Notes under the pieces: model-generated | What the model saw: only the letters and a program-made list of their open reading frames with translations | What the model was told of the DNA's origin: nothing | Database searches by the model: none | Source: Zerene cesonia | Taxonomy: Eukaryota > Arthropoda > Insecta > Lepidoptera > Pieridae | Length of the DNA: 64,000 nt | Assembly (NCBI RefSeq): GCF_012273895.1 | Contig: NC_052126.1 | Coordinates: 4,043,218-4,107,217, forward strand | Reading direction: 5' to 3' | Translations under genes and position numbers: made by a program | Shown here: piece by piece, positions 48,390 to 59,600 of the stretch | How the letters are laid out: each line of letters opens with the position of its first letter | Position numbering within the stretch: the first letter of the stretch is position 1

Positions 48390-48620
48390 GCTATACCAAA
48401 TGATGTGATCAAGTTTGGCCCTATTGGTTTTTTTAGCCGACGTTCCCGAAAACAGAGAAAATTCTCAGTTCGATGTCTCTTTCTCTTGTAACTCGATAAC
48501 TCCGTATGTTTCCAACCGGTTGAGGTGATTCTTTTTGTGTTTGACGTTAAATTGTTGTCATTTGGTCCCTTTGTAGAATCCGGAGTGGTGGTATCCACCC
48601 TAACCGGGACAATCATGGCA
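48390..48620 (-). repeat. Dispersed repeat with AACACAAAAAGAATCACCTC
   Basis: The reverse complement carries GACCAAATGACAACAATTTA and AACACAAAAAGAATCACCTC, followed by CCGGTTGGAAACATACGGAG. The same order occurs at about 40140-40240 and 51240-51330. It is a dispersed repeat, and the frames in it are by-products. Confidence 0.5.
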
Positions 48621-48800
48621 TTTTATGAAGACAATGATTATGATAAAGAATTATCGAATTGATATAGTGATAAAAATCTCTTTATGATGAGGATAATGAA
48701 GGGAACACATAGTTTTAGAAGAAATACTTATGTTTGTATGTTACGCAATTGCTTGATTTTCTACTTACTGTATTCCTGTTTTGGTGCCAATAAATGTCTA

Positions 48801-49081
48801 CTAGCTGTGACCCGCGGTTGAAACCGCGTAAGCGTGCTGCGTAACCGTATCCCGTAGGAATATCGGTATAAAAAGTGCCTATGTGTTATTTCAGTTGTCC
48901 AGCTATCTACGAAGCAAAATAGTATTATTATTCACCAATAGATGTCAGGAAAAAAAAAACACGAATAAAACACGAATATGACATTTTCTAAAAAAAATTC
49001 CTAGCTAGATCGATTTATCGCCCCCGAAACCCCCTGTATACTAAATTTCATGAAAATCGTTGGAGCCGATTCCGAGATTCC

Positions 49082-49116
<35 letters not shown>
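48801..49116 (-). mobile_element. Helitron variant with AT microsatellite, longer copy
   Basis: CTAGCTGTGACCCGCGGTTG at the hairpin end, Lep1-like core, CACCAATAGATGTCAGG, then GATCGATTTATCGCCCCCGA and GAAAATCGTTGGAGCCGATT, ending in an AT run at 49085-49116. A 14-base insertion (near 48832-48846) separates it from 42940-43173. Confidence 0.65.
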
Positions 49117-49120
<4 letters not shown>

Positions 49121-49249
49121 AGAATTGCTCGTTTAAAGGTATAAGATGTATGTATATATCTAAATATTGTTTTGTAATCACAAATATGTTTTTCTGTTGA
49201 ATTATGAGCAAGCAAATATACGTATATTCGCAGAAGGGCAGTATCGAGA

Positions 49250-49440
49250 GTACTCTATACCAATAATATTAAGAGGTAAAGATTAGTTATATATGAGTTT
49301 GTGACGTATAGGGGATAATCTCGGGAACTACTGAACGGATCATAAAAATTATTTTAACAATAGCGATCCACGTTACCCGAGTGTCCATAGGCTTGTCTGT
49401 ATCCCGGCTCAGCGCAAGCGGAGCCCAGCCGAGAGGCAAG
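49250..49440 (+). repeat. Dispersed repeat, 'GAGTTTGTGACGTATAGGGG'
   Basis: GAGTTTGTGACGTATAGGGG and GGGAACTACTGAACGGATCA, followed by AGCGCAAGCGGAGCCCAGCC, have the layout of a Helitron-like non-autonomous element. It is the only copy in the window. Confidence 0.35.
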
Positions 49441-51189
49441 TTTAGAGCAGAGCAGTTTTCTTACAATTTCGGTTGTTTATTTTTATTGTGAGAAGAAAAA
49501 ACATTTTGTAAGAACAATAAAATAGATGTTTTGGAGTAATGAGTTCTGAATAAGTAGTTGGCAAAATCAAAATAAGAACATACCCTTTCCAAATTGCTAA
49601 TAGCAATTTCAGATTCTATTCAGTTACCTAACTTGTTGCCATGTACATAAAAAAACTGCCTTTCTTAAAGGCTTGTAAGCTCAGAACACCTCAGTATAAG
49701 ATTTAGGTAGGAAAATAAAACTACTTTTTGGTATATCTATCTTTTACTTACACGTCTCATTAATATATGTAATAAACTATTAAAAATTATTGCTTTTACA
49801 GTATGTACATTATTTACAAATATTTACAAGACAACTGTTATACAAGCTCCATAGATGTTATTAATGCTTTAAAAAATCACACACAACACATTAAATTCAT
49901 ATTTCTCTTTCACTCTTAAACTTTTGTACATAAAAAAGACAATGATAATAAACATCGATGAATAAAATACCTTGTTGTTGATAATATTAAAAAAAATAAA
50001 AAATACCTAAATTATAAAGGAACAATTTTAGCAATAAATTTAATTTTGAGTACCTATTAACAAAATCATATTTTTGTCTCACTAATCTTTGAATCGCCTA
50101 ATTTTACACACACTGATGTCTCTGATAACAAGATAACAATCGGCATATACTTTTTTACGTTATCTGACAGATAAACTTACCAGAGGATATTCAGAAGCTA
50201 CAAAACCGGCCTTTTAACTTAAGTCTTAAATCAGTTTCACGATATTGTAATGTTAAAACACGTAAGGCATAAGATTCCAGCTTGTTTCTTAATTAATAAA
50301 CATTGCTAATTATTATAAAAGTCCTAAATTTTATGTGATATGTAATTAACTATTGCTTCATAAAAATATTACCTATATTATGTACTTTAACAAAACCTAG
50401 GGTCAATTTTGAAATCTTGGTTAAAATTTATTTGTCGAATATCGTATTAAAGAAACATTTCATTAATTCTTCGTCTTAGCATTTCACATGTGACATTTTT
50501 ATATTGTTGTGTAATTGATACTTTATTGGACTGCTAGGTTTTAACCAGAGATTGAAGAATCGACCCTAAGTCTATCTATGTCTAGGTTTCTATAGTGCCG
50601 ATTATAGGGAAATACATATAATACAAATTGTGCGTTGTATGGAGTCATCGCCGTCGAATCTAGAAAGATCTGTAACTTTTTGCCTAAAATATGTTTTAAT
50701 CGTAATTTATATTTTTATTTTTATCTTATGTGACTATACTTTTAGATTTTAGCTATATTGTTAGCTATATTTCGGAAAGTTAACATAACACTGCCATTCC
50801 CACAATCTATGCATATTTATGGTATATTTTACTGAGAAATTATGAGTTTGGGTTTTGACATAACATTTTCCGTCATAAATTTTTTTTCCACAAAACAAAA
50901 TAAGTTTAATAATTTCGACCCAAAACTTCGCCGACCCTTCTAAAGCACTACGCTTACTAGATATTATATATACGAAATACACAACATAAACAAAAACATA
51001 ATAAAAAAAAACATTCATTCATTTATACAAAATAATTTAGATTTTGACTTAGTAAAGACTATGTTTTTCACTTGGTATAGTTGTTTAAAATTATAAAATA
51101 GATCTATCAATGCATTCGAAACAGATGTTCTAACTACTTTGATACAGGACGCCTCGACATTACAATTAAAATATAATTGTTTTATACAG
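49441..51189. other. Intergenic, 1.7 kb without a gene
   Basis: Strongly AT-rich with no repeat that I recognise. The 85-codon minus-strand frame at 50761-51018 is low complexity and unsupported. Confidence 0.4.
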
Positions 51190-51700
51190 AAAAGGTCACC
51201 GATGTTTCTAGTAGGGTTCTGGTTTCTGTTCTTGATTCTAAAATGGAACCAAATGACAAGAATTTTGAAAGAAACTTAAAAAGAAATCCTGTCAATAGGA
51301 TGAAAACTCACGGGGTTATTGAGAAAGAAAAAGCAATCAATCGAATTGAGAACCTCCCTCGTTCTATCTGTCCGTCCGTCTATTCATCACTAGACTGTAT
51401 CATAAACCGTGTTATAAAAATACGATTGTTATTAAAGTATACGATGATAAATTGGACGGGTAAACAAATCTTTTGCAGTTGCTCTAGCTTAATTACGAAA
51501 ACTTATCGCAAATCCGACTCACACTTGACCGATTTTTTATACAATATACTACAACCTGTTCCCTGGCTCTGGCCGAACATTTGTATATTTGTTAGCTTTC
51601 CAAATTATTCGAGTTATCTAAGTTAATCTAAGCGAAAACAACACTAAAATCGTTCAGCCGCTCTTGGGTGAAGCGGTGGAGTTAACACGATTGTCACTTT
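51190..51700 (+). repeat. Composite dispersed repeat
   Basis: The left part shares AAATGGAACCAAATGACAAG with 48390-48620. The right part shares TCTGTCCGTCCGTCTATTCA and CGACTCACACTTGACCGATT with 21865-22150, and GAAGCGGTGGAGTTAACACG follows. The 149-codon frame inside (51177-51626) is therefore repeat-derived. Confidence 0.5.
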
Positions 51701-51942
51701 TCACTTTCTTTCAATACAGGAGACGAATTTTCATCTAGCTTCGGTGTTTCTATACCTACCTTCTTATCAAATAGCGATAAATAAGATCACGAGGTAAGAA
51801 CCGATAAATATACCGAACAAAAAGTATTTAGAGTAAAACAAAAATGACGTGAGCGAATTCGCAGCTACCACTAGTATATTTGTTAAACTTATAACATTAT
51901 CCTACTTATAATATATAATATAATATAATATAATATTAAATA

Positions 51943-52142
51943 TCCTTCCTAATATATCATAATGCGAAAGTTTGTAAGAATGTGTGTGTTTGTTACTCTT
52001 TCACGCAAAAACTACTGAACCGATTGCAATGAAATTTGGTACCTAGACAGCTGAATAACTGGAATAATATATAGGCAACTTTTTTCCCGATATTCCTACG
52101 AGACACGGACTTACGCGGGTGAAACTGCAGGGGGTAGTTAGT
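51943..52142 (+). mobile_element. Non-autonomous Helitron (Lep1-like), worn ends
   Basis: TCCTTCCTAATATATCATAA at the left, TCTTTCACGCAAAAACTACT inside, ACGCGGGTGAAACTGCAGGG at the right with CTAG decayed. Confidence 0.75.
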
Positions 52143-53633
52143 TAATGCATAAAACTCTGCAAATGTTTGTTTTAGTTTAATTCAACCTTAATAAACAACG
52201 AGTGCTAAAGTAAGAACTCGGCGTTTAGTTATTTTCAATATTTTTATATTATATAATTGTCAAAAAACAACATTGCTTTTAATTGCTACAATAATAAAAA
52301 AACAGTCTATGCGGTGATAATAGTTGGGCAAATTTTTGTTCACGTAGTTCGGGCAAAATCAAACAGATGGCGCTGATTTCAATAAGAGGATTGCTGAAGA
52401 CTATTACAATACATATCGTTAAATAAATATTGCCAATATAACAATTTCATTTAGATTTATATAAAAACCCACCCACTTCTCGACTGATGACTCATCCTAA
52501 ATCCACATTCACTACAAGTGTGTATGAACTATATCATTTTTGTGGCGCCAATTTTTCTAACGTTAAAAAAACAAATACTAATGTAATAAAAATAATATTT
52601 GACTTCCACGCGTACCAAAATAATTATTACGGATAATAAATAAGTATATAATTAGTAAGATAGATTATACAAAATATTATAGCTTATAAATCATTCAATT
52701 ATTTCGTGATCCACATACGTACAAAACCTTTTATACCTTCTAAATTATATACATAATTCCCCCTTTTGATAATAATATAGATACAAGTTATAATCATAAT
52801 TAGTAAATATAAATTGTATACTAAATAGGTATTGCTATCGTGTTTGTACCCAAATTATTCTTTCGAGCTTGTGCTATGAAATTTTGTTAAATATTCTAGG
52901 TTAGCCACGACTATTAATTAATTCGTCCTAATTTTTTATCTATTCTATTTTAATACACATTGCTTTTAAGGGAATTTATTTGCTTTATATGTGATCGATT
53001 CCTTTATTTTCCGCCATCAAAATACCTAGTTTTGTTAACTGCATTTAAGATTAAAACGTAAGTATATTGCTTTTAATTTCACTTAACCAAATTTGTACTT
53101 TTCTATCCAATTTACCACGAACACAGTTCAGTAAGGGGCACATATGTTTCTATTTCGCCGTAGTTATTTCATAACTGCCAATATTTTAAACTATCACCAA
53201 TATCCTACATACAAAATGGACGGATGTTTCTTTATAAAAAAATCTTACTAGTTATCATATCAACCTTATTAGATTTGTTAACGAACAATAAAATAAACAT
53301 ATCACACAGTAAAAACAACGGTGACTATATTTTGTTTTTAATTACACAATAGAATGTCATCTATATTGAAAAACAAGCTGAAATTTTATACTAACATTAA
53401 TTTACACTAAATATATAGAGCGAGTGTATGCAGCATGTGAATGCTATCACATTCGTTATCAACTATTGATATCACGAAAACATAATTATATACATAAATA
53501 TGCACTTTAACACAAAAAAGTATGTGAAACGATATTTTCTTCAATCACTCGCACATTAGAAATAAAATCGGGGCTGTAAAAATCTATATCCCATACACTC
53601 GCCCACGACAGTCCATACATTTGGATAAAGTCG
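52143..53633 (-). other. Region downstream of RPRD2-like gene, probable 3' UTR
   Basis: The first AATAAA on the minus strand below the stop codon is at 53008-53003, with another at 52980-52975. A 3' UTR of about 630-660 bases is therefore plausible. No other gene is seen. Confidence 0.3.
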
Positions 53634-56600
53634 TCACCAAAACCGTTGCGGCCTTGGCCCCATCCATCTATTCGGCATCCTGGGGCCGTTGCGGGGCCAA
53701 AACTGCGGGGAGAATTGTCCCCGTGGGGGGAAGTTAGATCGCGGCCCCCAATTTCTAGGGAACCTTTGTCTGGGCCCGTTCCAATCGACGTCTTTGGAAT
53801 AATCGTCCACGTGTCTCACTTCCATGTCTAAACTGCGCGTGCGCAGGTCATCATCATACGCGCTATCGTTTGAATTCTCTTCGCGATCGTAATTCGGAGA
53901 ATCCTCGTATGGATGTTGGTTCTGCGGGTAATTGTTTGGATGGTTCTGTGGAAAGCTGTTTGGATGGTTCTGTAAATTGGCTGGGTGGTTTTGGGGTAAG
54001 TTATTTGGATGGTTGTGGGGTAAGTTGTTTGGATGGTTATGGGGTAAGTTGTTTGGATGGTTGTGGGGCAAGGTGTGGTTCTGGGGCATGTTTGGATGGT
54101 TCATGTGGTGATTTTGGGGCAGGCTGTTCAGGTGATTCTGCGGCAAACTATTCGAGTGACTCAGAACTGGAGCAGAATTCGGGTGTGAATTGGTTGGGAA
54201 CTCTGGGGGCATGGTGAACTTGAGGTTCGGGGGCATTTTCTCGAAGGGATTGGACAGTGGTGGTATTATTGGGGCGGAATGCGGCCCGTCCGTTTGCGTG
54301 TTGTTGTGCACGTCCTTCACTTTGTCGTCGCCGCCGACTAGCACTTTGTTGTTGTTGAATGAGTTCCGCCTGTTGTCCATTTGGCTTTGTGGATACATTG
54401 CTTCTGAAAAATTAAATATTGCTATAATTAATATAACATACTTAGCAGCTCACACACCTATAACAACAAAAGCTTCGTAACAAGAAAATGGCACATATTT
54501 CACGTGCATCACGTCTGTTCATAGATTATTATAAATTAAATCCTTTCTTATGTTATCTTATTAACTACCACACACACACACATACCCACCACCCCACAGA
54601 CACACACAAACACACACACACACACAAAGTCCCCCTCACACACATACATAAACTTAAAAGCCAAACCCTTACGTTGTTCCTCATCCTCAGAGAGGTCCAT
54701 ATCGACACTCTCAACTATGTCTGGTGGAGGTACCATGGGAGGCACTCGGTAGTCCTGGAAAAAATTAATTCAATATAGGAAAAAAAAACACATTCACAAG
54801 ATGAATTAATAATTGAGCAACGTATTACTATTTAAATATTAAATAATTTCCTGTCTTCTACTACACTGCTTATCCCCCTAACAAAATCATAAAAATCCCA
54901 CGGGAAATTCTTTAAAATTTTTCAATTATCTATAATTTTTATCAATCACTACATCATAGGAAGTAAAGTCACTTCCCTCGTCTGTATGTATGCTTAGATC
55001 TTTAAAACTACAGAACAGATTTTGATAGGGCTTTAAACAATAGACAGAGTGATTCAAGAGGAAGTTTTATATTATGCACTAGCATACCCGGCCACGCATT
55101 GCTGTGGCTGAGGCTAAATTTATTGTTAATTATAAATTATCGAGATAATTAATCGAAATAAAAACTTTCCTTTATCTTAAGTTGGACCAAATTACACATA
55201 AAATGCCAAATTTCATCAAAATCGGTTGAGTTGTTGAAAAGATCATTGGGAACATACATAATGATACTGGATTTTTATATACTAAGATAATAAAAATAAC
55301 TGATTAAATAAAACCTACCTGATCAACAGATACAGGATTGTGCTGCCTCTGTGGTAATTGATGAGTGAGCGATATTAAATTCCTGTGATCTACATCTGGA
55401 AACAATTAAATATTTCAATATTAAATCGCTACATATCTATCCGTATGTAAGCTTAGATCTTTCAAACTGATTTTAATCAGGGGTGGCCGAGAGGCTAGGC
55501 GTTGCTACGGTTTGACAAAAAGTCGCGGGTTCGAATACCGCCTCGTAATCATTTTTTTTTCTATTCTTTAATTTTTTTCTTCATATCAATCAATGTTTTT
55601 ATTTTTTTATGTCATAGCGGACAACTGAGCTGGTGGTTCGCTTGATGGTAAACGATCACCACCGCCCATGAACAAAGGCTCGGAAATGTGAGAATGCGCT
55701 GCCCGCTTTTAAGGGATAAGGAGAGGATTGATGACTGGAAAGAAGGAAAGGACTGGGAAGGGTAAGGAAAAGGATATGGGCCTCCGGCTCCCCAAATTTA
55801 ATTAATTACCTTGCTGTACCGGATGCCTCGCAGGGGGGGTGACTGGCGCGAGGGTGGGCATACTGGGCATCAATCTGTGATCCACGTCTTCTATATCTAC
55901 GGAAATAAATATTTACACTTATTATATAAAAAAAAACACGCTTAATAATTGTCCAAACTATAAAATGCTTTTGAAATTATCAACAATTATATTTTCATCA
56001 TCATTTCATAACATTGTAAGTTTTATAGCATTCAAATGCTTTTAAAATCAAAAACTTTTTTTATTCATTAGAAAGTTCTGAGCTATATTTTTTGTCTATC
56101 TTAAAGTAATAAAGATATTTTAATTTTTTTTTTTTCTTCTAGTTTCAGTTAGGCTAGCAAATTTTATGCCATTCATTTCAATATTATGAGCTTTTGTTAC
56201 CTCATAAATAATTCCATTTTTAAACATGTTTCACAAAATAATAAAAAGACAGATATGACAAAGGAATAATGAAATAATTAATTTATTAACGTTTTATATG
56301 AATATGCCTGCTTTCCGTAGCACACACATATAACACGAAAAAATATTGGGAATCTATTTATCTTCACTATTTTTGTTTATTTATTCTAATGCTCTCTTTT
56401 CACAATCGGTATAAAATAAATCGCACTGAAACCATCAAATTGATGGTAATTTTTTTTTTTTATCATAATTTCTCAACTTAGATATAACTTACGTCCCAAC
56501 ATAGGTAATACGGGTGGTGGGGGTGGTGGTGGCAGAATACCCCTGTGGTCTACGTCCAGCGCGGAACTTTCCTGAAAAAAAAATAACATCATTAGTATAT

Positions 56601-59600
56601 ACCCTATAGATATTTCTTCAGTATGCGTATCTTATATTATTTTTAGTATACATGAATTGTAAATTCTTAAAAAAAAATCTCTTAGCCTTTATATTATGTC
56701 GTTTACATAAAGCAATGGTTATTTGGGCTATTTAATCTCTTGCATAAAGTATTATGGGTCTTAAAAAATTTTGTCCCTGAAAAAAACAGACAGATATGAC
56801 ACATAGTTTTAATAAAACACTAACATTAAAGCGGATAGTTTGTTGGTTTAAACGTTTTATTCCCATGAACTAGTGGAACGATTTCAAATATTCTTTCACC
56901 ATTGGATATTTACGTGATTCCTGATTGCTAAAGGATATATATTTATCGCGTGGCTCCCGGGTAAAAGTAGCATATGTTCTAATCCAGACTAATTATAGTC
57001 AGTGATAGATTACTATGTCTGTACCAAATTGAATACAGATAAGATAAGCTGTTTTCGCGCGAAATAGTAACAAACATCCATACATCCGTCCACACTTACA
57101 AACTTTCGCGTTTATAATATTAGTACGATTAGTTAATTACCAGCTCGTGTGTTAATTTCTACCTTCAAAAAGAGGACACCCTTTATCCAACTTGAAATAA
57201 TATTTATACCGCATAACTCGACGCTGCTGATATATATTTCTTAATAACATACCGTCGGTCTATCGATAACGGCGGGTACCGACAGTGGCGGTACCATTGG
57301 TTGTACGAGCGTCGGTGGCGAAGCTGGCGGTTCGGCGAATACCGCCCGGTTCGATGCGATCGGCTGCTGAAACAGTTGATAGCCAATGTACGTCTGGCTG
57401 TCTGTCTGTCTGCCTCTTCTTTACACCTTAACCACTAATCCGATTTGGTGTTATAAATGCCAATGTAAGGCTGTGTGTCTATCTTTCCTTACGCCTTACC
57501 CGCTGAGGGCAGACTGCTTGTTTATAGTATAAATTGTAGTATAATTATTTAAATTCGAATGCCTATATATCTGTAACGCTTCACGAAATGCTTATCTATC
57601 TGTAACGCTTCACGACTTAACATAGCATCATTATTGGGATGAAAATTGGTTTCAAAACCGTTAAAGGCCCAAATTAAAGCATTTGTTAAAAAAAAATCAA
57701 CCCTTCTATAGTTTATAAAGGGTGTGAAAGTTTTTACACGTGTCTTCGGCTTCAGTGGTTTAGAAGGATTATGAGAAAATTTAAGAAAATTGAAAATTAC
57801 CATACATGTCACTTTTTTAATATAACGCCATCTAGTGAAATTTATAAATTTCGGAGTGAAAAAAATGCGCATCATATTGGATCTTTAAGTGGAAATGAGA
57901 TGCATTAATGCTTTAGCCTCCAAACTGCTTTCGGACACAAAATAACACAATCCATGTTACAGCTATATTAGTATTGATAGTAAATTTATAATTTGACTAA
58001 AGTAATATGAAAAGTTACCTCAAAGAAATAATACTGAAATAAAAAAACAAATAAAACATAAAACAAATTATTGTAATTCGATTTTGCTGGTCTTTAATTG
58101 GAATCTATATGGAAAATGGTGCTATTTAACCCTCGACGCAAAAAAAAATACCGCATGTATATAAGTTTGACGTGTCTATGTAGGATACTGTGGCATCGCA
58201 TCTCCTAGCGGATGAACCGATTTTGATATTGTTTTCTTGTGTGAAACGTAAAATAGTTGGAAGTGTTCACAGCTGTGCCTGTTAAAAATCAAAGATTCCG
58301 ACCGCCACAAAATGATGGATTAAATATTTTTTTCAATATGGATATCACACTATGAAAAATCTTGTAGAATACTATTTAAAATTCAAGATGGCCGCCAGCA
58401 CAAAATTAATATACCTACTTGTTTAATTTTGAAAATGTTTTAAAACCTACCGTCACTGGAGGCACGCTCCACGCGTTATTCGTCCATTGGCTGCTGACCA
58501 CCGCTTCTGGTAAGTAATGCTGTTCGACCTCATCTACAAGTAAATAATAAACACGTAAAAACTGTGAAGTGGCATTTTTTTTAATGTCACACTTGTAAAA
58601 GCTTTGGGGATGAGTTCAAAGAAAAACTTAAGTAACATACGTACGAACGTTTTTTTCTAAAAGACTTACTAGACTGTTTTCTAATAAGGAAACAGTAGAA
58701 GAAATATCAAAAGAAATTGCAGAAAACTGCAAAGCAGAAATTTCGTCACGTCATATTGACTGAAAAAGAAAATTTTATATATCACATCTAATATATAAAA
58801 TTCTCGTGTCACAGTTTTCGTTGCCATACTCCTGCGAAACAGCTTGACCGATTTTGACGAAATTTTTTGTGCTTATCCGGTATGTATGAGAATCGGCCAA
58901 CATCTATTTTTCATCCCCCTAAATGATCAGAGTAAGGCAGAACAGCGTTTGCCGGGTGCAGCTAGTATTATTATAAAAGTTTTCTATTACACACCGAAAA
59001 TGAATAATAAATACATTTATTTGTATTAAACGATAAGAATGAGAACTCACCGCTCCCGGCGGTAACGGCGTCCATACTCCCATAGAAGGAGGTGGGCGGC
59101 GGCGGGTTGCCCGTGCTGTCCGGGGTCAGCAGGTCCAGCCCGGGCAACGCCTCTTGCGACTTTTGGGACGCGCTACCCACTGTTCAGATTAGAATATAGA
59201 TATATATATATATATAGTCAATCAGGGTCATTGTATGGGAGGAGTGGGCGGGGAATAATAATAAATAAACACTTCAATTATCTTTTAACCATGTTAAAAA
59301 AAAAAACTTTTTTTATTTTTTCTAATAAGAATAGTTTTTTTTTTAATATTCTGGATCTAAATATAATATGAATGTGTAAAACAGTAAGTGGGTGACAGGC
59401 CCGCGCTTTCAAGGCAATTGGCAAAGAAAAAGAAATACAATAACACTACAAAAAGAAATAAACTAAAATGTCTATTAGGCGGTGTTTTAGATATAAACGT
59501 TTCATACCTTTAAATTCTAACACGAAATAATTTTACAATCGCGAGCGAAGCCGGGCCGAACAGCTAGTCTAAGCATTAAAATTTACTCGTGTTTTATTTC

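Noticed and set aside
51177..51626. 149-codon plus-strand frame as a gene
   Set aside because: Its parts recur at 48390-48620 and 21865-22150, so it is dispersed-repeat sequence; no domain is visible.
53870..54217. 115-codon Cys/Gly-rich plus-strand frame, at first sight a secreted Cys-rich protein
   Set aside because: It is the antisense shadow of the Asn/His/Pro repeat in the last RPRD2 exon.
54548..54778. Frames rich in His/Thr or Cys/Val near the CA repeat
   Set aside because: They translate the CA microsatellite; only the GAC-TAC-CGA frame of exon 14 (54754-54673) is supported by phase and homology.
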